64,000 nucleotides of DNA from NCBI RefSeq assembly GCF_002157145.1, contig NZ_CP021361.1, positions 1,977,001 through 2,041,000 of the forward strand, written 5' to 3'. Below are positions 32,540-41,204 of the stretch, in pieces. Numbering within the stretch: position 1 is the first letter of the stretch; every line of letters starts with the position of its first letter. Under the pieces are notes generated by a model. The model had not been told where the DNA came from, made no database searches, and was given only the letters and a program-made list of their open reading frames with translations. This DNA is from Acidovorax carolinensis. GTDB lineage: Bacteria > Pseudomonadota > Gammaproteobacteria > Burkholderiales > Burkholderiaceae_C. A program made the translations under genes and the position numbers.

Positions 32540-34594
32540 ATGTTTACCAAAATCCTGATCGCGAACCGGGGCGAGATTGCGTGTAGGGTCATCGCCACCG
32601 CCCGCAAGATGGGCATCGCCACCGTGGCCGTCTACTCCGATGCCGACAAGGAAGCGCGTCATGTCAAGCTGGCCGATGAAGCCGTGCACATTGGTGCTGC
32701 GCCTTCGCGCGAGTCGTATCTGCTGGCCGAAAAGATCATTGCCGCCTGCAAGCAGACCGGCGCCCAGGCCGTGCACCCCGGCTATGGCTTTCTGTCGGAA
32801 AACGAAGCCTTCGCCAAGCGCTGCGAAGACGAGGGCATTGCCTTCATCGGCCCCAAGGCGCATTCGATTGCGGCCATGGGCGACAAGATCGCGTCCAAAA
32901 AGCTGGCGAATGAAGCCAAGGTCAACACCATACCCGGCTACAACGACGCCATTGCGGGCCCCGAACAGGCCGTCGAGATTGCCAAGGGCATTGGCTACCC
33001 CGTGATGATCAAAGCATCGGCTGGCGGCGGCGGCAAGGGCTTGCGCGTGGCGTTCAACGACAAGGAAGCGTTTGAAGGCTTTGCCAGCTGCCAGAACGAA
33101 GCCCGCAACAGCTTTGGCGACGACCGCATCTTCATCGAGAAGTTTGTGCAGGAGCCGCGCCATATCGAGATCCAGGTGCTGGGCGACAGCCACGGCAACG
33201 TGATCTATCTGAACGAGCGCGAGTGCTCCATCCAGCGCCGCCACCAGAAGGTGATTGAAGAGGCGCCATCGCCCTTCATTTCGGACGCCACGCGCAAGGC
33301 CATGGGCGAGCAGGCCGTGCAGCTGGCCAAGGCCGTGAAGTACCAGAGCGCGGGCACGGTGGAGTTCGTGGTTGGCAAGGACCAGGACTTCTATTTTCTG
33401 GAGATGAACACCCGCCTGCAGGTGGAGCACCCGGTGACGGAATGCATCACCGGCCTGGACCTGGTGGAGCTGATGATCCGCGTGGCGGCGGGCGAGGCGC
33501 TGCCCCTCACGCAAGCCGACGTGAAGCGCGACGGCTGGGCCATCGAGTGCCGCATTAACGCTGAAGACCCGTTCCGCAATTTTTTGCCGTCCACCGGCCG
33601 TCTGGTGCGCTTTCAGCCACCGGAAGAGTCGATGTTCCAGTCCGACACGACCAAGAAGCTGGGCGTGCGCGTGGACACGGGCGTGTATGAAGGCGGCGAG
33701 ATCCCCATGTATTACGACTCGATGATCGCCAAGCTCATCGTGCACGGCACCGACCGCAACGACGCCATCACCAAGATGCGCGCGGCGCTCAACGGCTTTG
33801 TGATTCGCGGCATCAGCAGCAATATCCCGTTCCAGGCGGCACTGCTGGCACACCCGAAGTTTGTGACCGGCGATTTCAACACCGGCTTCATCGCCGAAAA
33901 CTACAGCAAGGGCTTTGCGGCCGAAGACGTGCCGCATGAAGACCCGCTGTTCCTGGTGGCGCTGGCCGCCTACATGAACCGCCGCTACCGTGCGCGCGCC
34001 TCGGGCATCAGCGGCCAGTTGGCCGGACACGAGGTGAGGGTGGGCGAAGAATTTGTGGTGGTCACGCTGGGTGCCGAGGGCAAGAATCAGCACCACGACG
34101 TGACGGTGACTGATTTCGAGATGGAAGGCAAACTGCGCTCCAGTGCAGTGGCCGTGGGCGGCAATAGCTATCAGATCAGCAGCACGGCCACGCTCGGCCA
34201 GATCCGCGTGCAGGGCGCCTGCAACGGCCAGGGCTTCACGGCCCAGGTGGAGCGCGGCGTGGGCAAGAACCCGCTGGCGCTGCGCATTGCCCACAACGGC
34301 ACACAGATCGAGGCGCTGGTGTTGTCGCCGCTGGGCGCGCGCTTGCACAAGCTGATGCCCTTCAAGGCGCCGCCGGACCTGTCCAAGTTCCTGCTCTCGC
34401 CCATGCCTGGCTTGCTGGTCGACGTGGCGGTGCAGCCCGGCCAGAAGGTGCAGGCCGGCGAAAAGCTGGCCGTGATCGAAGCCATGAAGATGGAGAACAT
34501 TTTGTTTGCCGCCCAGGATGGTGTGGTGGGCAAGATCACGGCAGGCAAGGGTGAATCGCTGGCGGTGGACCAGGTCATTCTGGAATTTCAATGA
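32540..34594 (+). CDS. pccA: Propionyl-CoA carboxylase alpha subunit PccA (biotin carboxylase + BCCP)
   Basis: ATP-dependent carboxylation of its own biotin. 684 residues, started at the ATG at 32540 with TAAGGAG just upstream. Biotin-carboxylase domain at residues 1-450: MFTKILIANRGEIACRV, ASAGGGGKGLR (ATP-grasp loop), LNERECSIQRRHQKV and FLEMNTRLQVEHPVTE. A linker/BT-like region follows. The biotinyl domain carries the attachment motif EAMKMEN (Lys near 651) about 33 residues from the end, the usual distance. It works with PccB just upstream, and biotin synthase BioB is encoded 0.9 kb downstream. Confidence 0.95.
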   Translation: MFTKILIANRGEIACRVIATARKMGIATVAVYSDADKEARHVKLADEAVHIGAAPSRESYLLAEKIIAACKQTGAQAVHPGYGFLSENEAFAKRCEDEGIAFIGPKAHSIAAMGDKIASKKLANEAKVNTIPGYNDAIAGPEQAVEIAKGIGYPVMIKASAGGGGKGLRVAFNDKEAFEGFASCQNEARNSFGDDRIFIEKFVQEPRHIEIQVLGDSHGNVIYLNERECSIQRRHQKVIEEAPSPFISDATRKAMGEQAVQLAKAVKYQSAGTVEFVVGKDQDFYFLEMNTRLQVEHPVTECITGLDLVELMIRVAAGEALPLTQADVKRDGWAIECRINAEDPFRNFLPSTGRLVRFQPPEESMFQSDTTKKLGVRVDTGVYEGGEIPMYYDSMIAKLIVHGTDRNDAITKMRAALNGFVIRGISSNIPFQAALLAHPKFVTGDFNTGFIAENYSKGFAAEDVPHEDPLFLVALAAYMNRRYRARASGISGQLAGHEVRVGEEFVVVTLGAEGKNQHHDVTVTDFEMEGKLRSSAVAVGGNSYQISSTATLGQIRVQGACNGQGFTAQVERGVGKNPLALRIAHNGTQIEALVLSPLGARLHKLMPFKAPPDLSKFLLSPMPGLLVDVAVQPGQKVQAGEKLAVIEAMKMENILFAAQDGVVGKITAGKGESLAVDQVILEFQ

Positions 34595-34596
34595 AA

Positions 34597-34645
34597 TATG
34601 GCGCTAGCGCTTTATGGATAAGTGCTGGCAGCTATTGAAAAAAGA
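34597..34645 (-). repeat. Interspersed repeat between pccA and the epimerase gene
   Basis: On the minus strand it reads TTTTCAATAGCTGCCAGCAC, TTATCCATAAAGCGC, TAGCGCC and ATATTTC, a well-preserved copy. The two GCGC halves can pair as a hairpin in RNA. Confidence 0.7.
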
Positions 34646-34665
34646 GTAATCGAGGACATTGCACC

Positions 34666-35142
34666 ATGGCAAGCACGAACACACCACGCCCCTTCAAGGT
34701 GCTGGGCATCCAGCAGGTCGCCATTGGCGGCACCGACAAGCAGCGCATGAAGACCCTGTGGGTGGACATGCTGGGCCTTGAACAGACCGGCACGTTCCAG
34801 AGCGAGCGCGAAAACGTCGATGAGGACATCCTGGCCATGGGGCAGGGCGCTTTCAAGGTGGAGGTGGACATCATGCAGCCGCTCGACATCGACAAGAAAC
34901 CTGCCGTGCACACCACGCCACTCAACCACATCGGCCTGTGGATCGACGACCTGGCCGCCGCAGTCGAGTGGTTGACCGCGCAGGGCGTACGCTTTGCGCC
35001 GGGCGGCGTGCGCAAGGGCGCAGCGGGTTACGACATCTGCTTTTTGCACCCCAAGAGCAACGATGAGTTTCCGATTGCGGGCGAGGGCGTGCTCATCGAA
35101 CTGGTGCAGGCGCCGCAGGATGTCATTGCGGCTCTGGGCTGA
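34666..35142 (+). CDS. VOC-family protein, probable methylmalonyl-CoA epimerase
   Basis: 158 residues with two beta-alpha-beta-beta-beta modules of the vicinal-oxygen-chelate fold. Candidate metal ligands are His in [10 protein letters not shown] and Glu in GVLIELVQ, plus Gln/Glu residues in the first module ([16 protein letters not shown]). It immediately follows pccA, and epimerisation of (S)- to (R)-methylmalonyl-CoA is the one missing step between carboxylase and mutase. The assignment rests on fold and position; it is longer at the N-terminus than most epimerases and could be another VOC enzyme. Confidence 0.68.
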   Translation: MASTNTPRPFKVLGIQQVAIGGTDKQRMKTLWVDMLGLEQTGTFQSERENVDEDILAMGQGAFKVEVDIMQPLDIDKKPAVHTTPLNHIGLWIDDLAAAVEWLTAQGVRFAPGGVRKGAAGYDICFLHPKSNDEFPIAGEGVLIELVQAPQDVIAALG

Positions 35143-35150
35143 GAGGCTCA

Positions 35151-35185
35151 GGCGCCGCCCGGCAGTGCTGCCGGGCGGTTGCGCC
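35151..35185 (+). terminator. GC-rich hairpin, probable terminator of the propionyl-CoA operon
   Basis: A perfect 11-bp stem, CCGCCCGGCAG / CTGCCGGGCGG, with a TG loop, extendable by outer GGCGC/GCGCC pairing. It lies 9 bp after the VOC gene stop. Only two T follow, so termination may be weak or factor-assisted. Confidence 0.55.
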
Positions 35186-35220
35186 AGGGTTTGGGATACC
35201 CCTTTGGATGGATTGGGAAA

Positions 35221-35430
35221 ATGGATCGACGTCAGAATACCGACCGACGCAGCGGACAAGACAGAAGGCAGCAAGAGCAAGGACCACCGGACCGCTATGA
35301 GCGGCGCCGCAGCATCGAGCCGCGCCAGCCGGAATTGACCGAGCTTGAGCTGAGTGACGAAGAGTTGAGAGCCTTGGGCTTCGTCCCAGATCAGCCCATC
35401 CAACCCGACCAGTCGAAAAAGCTTCGGTAA
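35221..35430 (+). CDS. Small arginine-rich hypothetical protein
   Basis: 69 residues from the ATG at 35221. The first half repeats a D-R-R motif (MDRRQNTDRRSGQDRR, then RYERRRS); the second half is acidic (ELTELELSDEELRALGF). It is highly charged with no membrane or export signal, suggesting a nucleic-acid- or polyanion-binding protein. I do not recognise a named family. Its start follows a purine-rich GGGAAA. Confidence 0.6.
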   Translation: MDRRQNTDRRSGQDRRQQEQGPPDRYERRRSIEPRQPELTELELSDEELRALGFVPDQPIQPDQSKKLR

Positions 35431-35502
35431 GGCCTTTGCGCACTGGCCGTCATTTTTTTCTTCTTCGCGCGCATTTCTTTGCACCCCTTGAGAGATCCAT
35501 TC

Positions 35503-36570
35503 ATGCCCTCATCCGCTACCCCCACTACCAGCCAGCCCCTGCATTTGCACCGCCGCGTTACCCCTGCTGTGGCCCAGGGCCCCTGGACGGTCGATGCTAT
35601 TCAGGCACTGCTCGACAAGCCCTTGATGGACCTGCTGTTTGAAGCGCAGACCGTGCACCGCCAGCACTGGCCCGAAGGCGACATCGAGCTGGCCACGCTG
35701 CTTTCCGTCAAAACCGGTGGCTGCCCCGAAAACTGCGGCTACTGCCCGCAGTCGGCCGAGTTCGACACCGGCGTGAAGGCCGAAAAACTGATGGAGGTGG
35801 ACGAAGTGGTGCGTGCCGCCCAGGCTGCCAAAGACGCGGGCGCTACCCGCTTTTGCATGGGCGCCGCCTGGCGCGCCCCCAAGGACCGCGACATTGAAAA
35901 GGTCAGCGCCCTGATTGGCGCCGTGAAAGGCCTGGGCCTGCAGACCTGCGCCACGCTGGGCATGCTCGAGTCGCACCAGGCGCAAGCGCTCAAGGACGCG
36001 GGGCTCGACTACTACAACCACAACCTGGACACTGCGCCCGAGTACTACACCGACGTGGTGAGCACCCGGGCCTACCAGGACCGGCTCGATACCCTGCAGC
36101 ATGTGCGCAGCGCCGGGATCAGCGTGTGCTGCGGCGGCATTGTGGGCATGGGCGAGGCGCCGGTGCACCGTGCGGGCCTGATTGCCCAGCTGGCCAACCT
36201 GCAGCCTTACCCGGAATCGGTGCCCATCAACAGCCTGGTGCGCGTGCCTGGCACGCCGCTGGCCGACAGCGAGCCCGTGGATCCGTTTGACTTTGTGCGC
36301 GTGATTGCCGTGGCCCGCATCACCATGCCCAAGGCCCGCGTGCGCCTGTCAGCCGGGCGCCAGCAGATGGGTGAGGCGGTGCAGGCACTGTGCTTCATGG
36401 CCGGAGCCAACTCGATCTTTTATGGCGACAAGCTGCTGGTGACCGGCAACCCCGACGTGGAAGCCGATGTGCAGCTGCTGGCCAAGCTGGGCCTGAACGG
36501 CCACCGCACCACTACCACCGAAGCGGATAACCTGCATGCCCATGCGCAACCGCAAGGGGTATGCGCCTGA
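35503..36570 (+). CDS. bioB: Biotin synthase BioB
   Basis: Radical SAM insertion of sulfur into dethiobiotin, the last step of biotin synthesis. 355 residues from the ATG at 35503. The SAM-cluster cysteines are C74, C78 and C81 (CPENCGYC). Other family blocks are [43 protein letters not shown] and RLSAGRQQM. Ligands for the second Fe-S cluster (Cys and the Arg in RLSAGR) are present. No other bio gene is adjacent, but the carboxylase operon upstream needs the product. Confidence 0.95.
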   Translation: MPSSATPTTSQPLHLHRRVTPAVAQGPWTVDAIQALLDKPLMDLLFEAQTVHRQHWPEGDIELATLLSVKTGGCPENCGYCPQSAEFDTGVKAEKLMEVDEVVRAAQAAKDAGATRFCMGAAWRAPKDRDIEKVSALIGAVKGLGLQTCATLGMLESHQAQALKDAGLDYYNHNLDTAPEYYTDVVSTRAYQDRLDTLQHVRSAGISVCCGGIVGMGEAPVHRAGLIAQLANLQPYPESVPINSLVRVPGTPLADSEPVDPFDFVRVIAVARITMPKARVRLSAGRQQMGEAVQALCFMAGANSIFYGDKLLVTGNPDVEADVQLLAKLGLNGHRTTTTEADNLHAHAQPQGVCA

Positions 36571-36630
36571 TCCCTGCGCACCCCATGTGTGCAGACGGAT
36601 GGCGGCGTTGGTGATGGATGGTTGCTATTC

Positions 36631-36680
36631 AATAAATAGCTGCTTGCGCTTTATCCATAAGCGCTAGCAGCTTTTTTATG
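36631..36680 (+). terminator. Interspersed repeat acting as likely terminator of bioB
   Basis: The best hairpin-forming copy of the chromosomal repeat: arms AGCTGCTTGCGCTT and AAGCGCTAGCAGCT around a TATCCAT-type loop, followed by six T. It lies between convergent bioB and the AhpD-like gene, so it can serve both strands. Confidence 0.7.
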
Positions 36681-36727
36681 CGACTTCAGTGAATTGTGCC
36701 TTGAGGGTGGCACTTTGGGTTTCAACG

Positions 36728-37084
36728 TCAGGCGACGTGGACCTCGGCCATGGTGTCCCAGGCTTTGAGGGCTTCGGCGGCGTACATCAACGATGGCCCG
36801 CCGCCCATGTACACGCTCACGGCCAGCATTTCTTCGAGCTCGGCGCGGGTGGCGCCCAGTTTCAGCAGCGCCTTGACATGAAAGCCGATGCAGCCCGAGC
36901 AGTGCTGGCTTACGCCAATGGCCAGGGCGATCAGTTCCTTGTGCTTGGCGCTGATGGCGCCTTCGGCCATGGACGCCTGGGCCAGCTGGGCAAATCCGCG
37001 CATGGCTTCGGGCTGGGCCTTGCGGAAAGTGGCCAGGCTTTCGTTGATGTTGTGGATCAGACCGACATGGTCAAAGGTGCTCAT
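36728..37084 (-). CDS. AhpD-like carboxymuconolactone decarboxylase-family protein
   Basis: 118 residues with the CMD/AhpD helical fold. The redox pair is CSGC in SQHCSGCIGFHVK with a following His, the AhpD-type active site used for thiol-disulfide or peroxidase-linked chemistry. It is the last gene of the minus-strand sulfur/efflux operon. In that setting a thiol-redox role is more likely than aromatic-ring degradation, but this is inference. Confidence 0.82.
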   Translation of the reverse strand: MSTFDHVGLIHNINESLATFRKAQPEAMRGFAQLAQASMAEGAISAKHKELIALAIGVSQHCSGCIGFHVKALLKLGATRAELEEMLAVSVYMGGGPSLMYAAEALKAWDTMAEVHVA

Positions 37085-37186
37085 GACTGGATTTCCAAAA
37101 AAAGGGGCAATCGATAAAACCGATCAGAAAAAAGCTCCGCCAGGGCCGCGGGCTGGCGCGGCCCCAACCCACGGCATCAGCGCCAG

Positions 37187-37378
37187 TTACTTCTTCATGG
37201 GGCAGGTGTTGACGCCCAGCAAGGTGTAGGCCGGGCAGAAGCGAAACAGGCCGGTGGCCAATGGCACCACGCCCAGCCAGCCCCACCAGCCCACAGTGCC
37301 GGTGGCAGCCAGGGCGATCAGCACCAGACCGGCCACGATGCGCAATACACGGTCAATGGTTCCAACGTTGATGTTCAT
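37187..37378 (-). CDS. DUF2892 (YgaP transmembrane-type) small membrane protein
   Basis: 63 residues with two hydrophobic helices (VLRIVAGLVLIALAATG and WLGVVPLATGLFRFCPAY) and two cysteines in FCPAYTLLGVNTC. This is the membrane part found fused to rhodanese in E. coli YgaP; here rhodanese is a separate gene just upstream in the operon. Its role in sulfur handling is not established. Confidence 0.85.
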   Translation of the reverse strand: MNINVGTIDRVLRIVAGLVLIALAATGTVGWWGWLGVVPLATGLFRFCPAYTLLGVNTCPMKK

Positions 37379-37465
37379 GGTTTTTCCTTTGTTTTGGGTG
37401 GTTTCAGCCCTTGTGCGGGCCGGGTTGCAAAATAGGCAGAGCGGCCCCGCGGCCGCTTCACCCGG

Positions 37466-37846
37466 TTACTCGAACGAGGGCGCCACGGGCTTGACCACGG
37501 GCTTGCCGGCGGCCTGCCAGGCATCAAACCCGCCGGCAATCGACTGCACCTGCAGATAGCCCATGTCCTGCATCGCGCACGCAGCCAGCGCGGCGCGACC
37601 ACTGGTCTTGCAATAGAGAACCACCTTGAGGTCGCGCGATGTCAACGCCGGTGTGCTGCTGAGCTTGAACTCCAGCAGGCCGCGCGAGGCATGGATGGCG
37701 CCAGGCAGGTGGCCGGCCTGGTATTCGTCGGCCTCGCGCACATCGATCAGCACGTCGGCTTCGCGAATGGCCTGCTCGGCCTGGTCCACGGGGATTTCCT
37801 GGACCCGGGTCTTGGCAGCGGCCACCAGGTCGTGGGCGGTTTTCAT
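37466..37846 (-). CDS. Rhodanese-like sulfurtransferase
   Basis: 126 residues from the ATG at 37846 (MKTAHDLVAAAKTRVQEI). Single rhodanese domain with VLIDVREADEYQAGHLPGAI and active-site loop YCKTSGRA, the Cys that would carry persulfide. No signal peptide, so cytoplasmic. Follows a second rhodanese gene 47 bp upstream. Confidence 0.88.
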   Translation of the reverse strand: MKTAHDLVAAAKTRVQEIPVDQAEQAIREADVLIDVREADEYQAGHLPGAIHASRGLLEFKLSSTPALTSRDLKVVLYCKTSGRAALAACAMQDMGYLQVQSIAGGFDAWQAAGKPVVKPVAPSFE

Positions 37847-37893
37847 GGCGATTCCTTGTGATGCGTGAAGATGGAAAGTGAAAACAAAAAATA

Positions 37894-38193
37894 TCAACCG
37901 CGGCGTATGGGCCGCTGCAGTTGCAACGAAACGCTGCCCACCGAGCCACCATTGCTCACCTGCTGGTAGCCCTGCTGCCGCAGCCACTGCGCCGCCATGC
38001 CCGAGCGTGCACCCGAAAGGCAGCAGAGCACAAGCGGCATGGATTTGTCGGGCAAGGCCTGCGCGCATTCGGTGCCCAGGCGGTCCAGCGGCAGGTTGAT
38101 GGCGCCGTCTACGTGGCCAGCCTCAAATTCGCCGGGCGAGCGCACATCGACCACCAGGGGCGCGGCGGGCTGTGGGAAGGTGGTGGGTTCCAT
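37894..38193 (-). CDS. Rhodanese-like domain protein
   Basis: 99 residues from the ATG at 38193 (MEPTTFPQPAAPLVV). It has VVDVRSPGEFEAGHVDGAI and an active-site loop LCCLSGARSG with two adjacent cysteines. It is shorter than the other rhodanese and ends in a basic QLQRPIRRG. Its start is 25 bp from the end of the tolC-like gene. Confidence 0.85.
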   Translation of the reverse strand: MEPTTFPQPAAPLVVDVRSPGEFEAGHVDGAINLPLDRLGTECAQALPDKSMPLVLCCLSGARSGMAAQWLRQQGYQQVSNGGSVGSVSLQLQRPIRRG

Positions 38194-38218
38194 GGTGTCT
38201 TGTGGGAGATGAATGGGG

Positions 38219-39592
38219 TTACTTTGCGGCCGGGGCATCCACGGTGGCCGTGTGCAAGGCGCGTTCGTCCAACTGGCCCGTCAGGGCCAGCAAGCGCAAA
38301 CGCTCCAGCGTGAGGGTGGTGCGCAACTGCGCCAGGGCCAGCTCGGCTGCGGCCGCATCGTTCTGGGCATTGAGCAGATCCAGCGTGGTGCGATCGCCCA
38401 CCTGGCGGCCCAGTTGCGTTGCGTCCAGGCGGGCCTGGCTGGCGCGCAGGGCGGCGTCCTGTGCCTCGGTGCGCGCTGCGCCGGCCTGCAAGCGCAGCCA
38501 CGCAGCGCGGGTTTGCTGCGCCACCTGCTGGCGGGCGCGGTCGAGTTCTGCTTCGGCCTTGGCTTGCAGATGCAGCAGCTCTTGCTGGCGCGCGCTGCGC
38601 TGGCCACCGGTGTACAGCGGCACGGTGATCTGCACGCCCACCAGGTGCTGCCGGGCGGTGTTGCTGCCCTGGCCGTAGCGGCCCGAACCACTCAGGTGCT
38701 CGCGGCTGGCCTGTGCAACCAGGTCCACCGTTGTGCCTGCCCCGCGCGCGTATTGGGCGACGTCCTGGCGCGCCACCTCGACGGCCAGGGTTTGCTGGCG
38801 CAGGCCGGGGTTGGCCGCTGCCGCCTGGTCCAGCCACTGGGGCAGGGCAGGCAAGGGGGCAGTTGCCAACAAGGCAGGGGCCGGCGCCACCTGCAGCGCA
38901 TCGGCCGGCCAGCCGGTGGTGTCGGCCAGGGCGCGCTGGGCAATCTGCAAATCCACTTCGGCTGCCAGCACCTGCGCATCGATGGCGCGGGCACGGGCGG
39001 CGGCTTCATGGGTGTCGGTCACCGGGGCGTCGCCCAGCGCAAAGCGGTCTTTCGCCTCCACCAGCGCCTTGTTCACCGCCGTTTGCTGGCGCTGCAGCAG
39101 GAGCAGTGCGTCCTGCGCAAGCGCCACGGCAAAGTAGCGCTCGGCGGTCTGCAGCATGAGGGCCTGTTCGGCGGCCTGCCACTGCACATCGGCCAGATCG
39201 GCGGACAGCGTGAGCTTGCGGCCCTGGGCTGTGCGTTCGGGGCTGTAGACGGGCATGCGGGCACCGATGCTCCAGCGCCCGCCCAGGCTGTTGTCCACCG
39301 AGGTGTTGAACCCGACATTGGTCGAGGTACCAAAGCCCGGCGCGGAAAACGACGCACCGGCAGTGGATGTCTGCGAGCCCATGGCCCCACCGGCAGCCGT
39401 GGCGGCCACCGTGGGACGCCACAGCGCGCTGGCCTGGTCCCGCCGCGTCTGGCCGGCCTGCAGCGCAGCCTGCGCCACGGCCATTTCGGGGTCGTGCTGG
39501 CGCGCGGCCTGCCAGGCTTGCAGCAAGTCGGCCGCGTGGGCGCCCGTGATGCCCAGCGCCAGCAGTGCGGCCCACAGGGGCTTCATTCGCAT
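38219..39592 (-). CDS. TolC-family outer-membrane efflux channel
   Basis: 457 residues. Signal peptide MRMKPLWAALLALGITGAHA, then the duplicated helical-hairpin architecture of outer-membrane efflux proteins, rich in Ala/Gln coiled-coil helices (DLLQAWQAARQHDPEMAVAQ, ALVEAKDRFALGDAPVTDTH, QITVPLYTGGQRSARQQELL). It would form the outer-membrane exit duct for the RND pump encoded upstream in the same operon. Confidence 0.9.
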   Translation of the reverse strand: MRMKPLWAALLALGITGAHAADLLQAWQAARQHDPEMAVAQAALQAGQTRRDQASALWRPTVAATAAGGAMGSQTSTAGASFSAPGFGTSTNVGFNTSVDNSLGGRWSIGARMPVYSPERTAQGRKLTLSADLADVQWQAAEQALMLQTAERYFAVALAQDALLLLQRQQTAVNKALVEAKDRFALGDAPVTDTHEAAARARAIDAQVLAAEVDLQIAQRALADTTGWPADALQVAPAPALLATAPLPALPQWLDQAAAANPGLRQQTLAVEVARQDVAQYARGAGTTVDLVAQASREHLSGSGRYGQGSNTARQHLVGVQITVPLYTGGQRSARQQELLHLQAKAEAELDRARQQVAQQTRAAWLRLQAGAARTEAQDAALRASQARLDATQLGRQVGDRTTLDLLNAQNDAAAAELALAQLRTTLTLERLRLLALTGQLDERALHTATVDAPAAK

Positions 39593-39606
39593 GGTGCGAT
39601 CTCCGC

Positions 39607-39816
39607 TCAGTTGCCTGCCGCCGCACCCAGCTTGCGCATGATGGTCTCCATCAGGCACCACCGGGTGAAGCCGCTTTGCAGCAGGTTGGCGCCCACAAAG
39701 GCGGTGAACCACAGCCAGTTGGCGCTGTGAAAGATCGGGCTGCCCGCCACGCCAAGGGCCAGCGACAGCAGGATGAATGAGCCGCCGATGATGCGAACGA
39801 GTTGCCAAGAGGTCAT
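39607..39816 (-). CDS. DUF2892 small membrane protein, second copy
   Basis: 69 residues: two hydrophobic helices (IIGGSFILLSLALGVAG and WLWFTAFVGANLLQSGF) and a conserved-looking tail with WCLMETIMRKLG. A different subtype from the 63-residue DUF2892 protein downstream. It sits between the sulfide:quinone reductase and the channel genes, a common companion of sulfide-oxidation genes. Confidence 0.85.
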   Translation of the reverse strand: MTSWQLVRIIGGSFILLSLALGVAGSPIFHSANWLWFTAFVGANLLQSGFTRWCLMETIMRKLGAAAGN

Positions 39817-39864
39817 GATGAAACTCCGAAGTTGAACGATGGAAAAAACAATAGATATGCAGGT

Positions 39865-41184
<1,320 letters not shown>

Positions 41185-41204
41185 TCAGTGCATAACTCAG
41201 TGAG

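Noticed and set aside
32525..34591. Very long open frame antisense to pccA
   Set aside because: It mirrors the high-GC codon pattern of pccA, contains no recognisable domain and has no ribosome-binding site.
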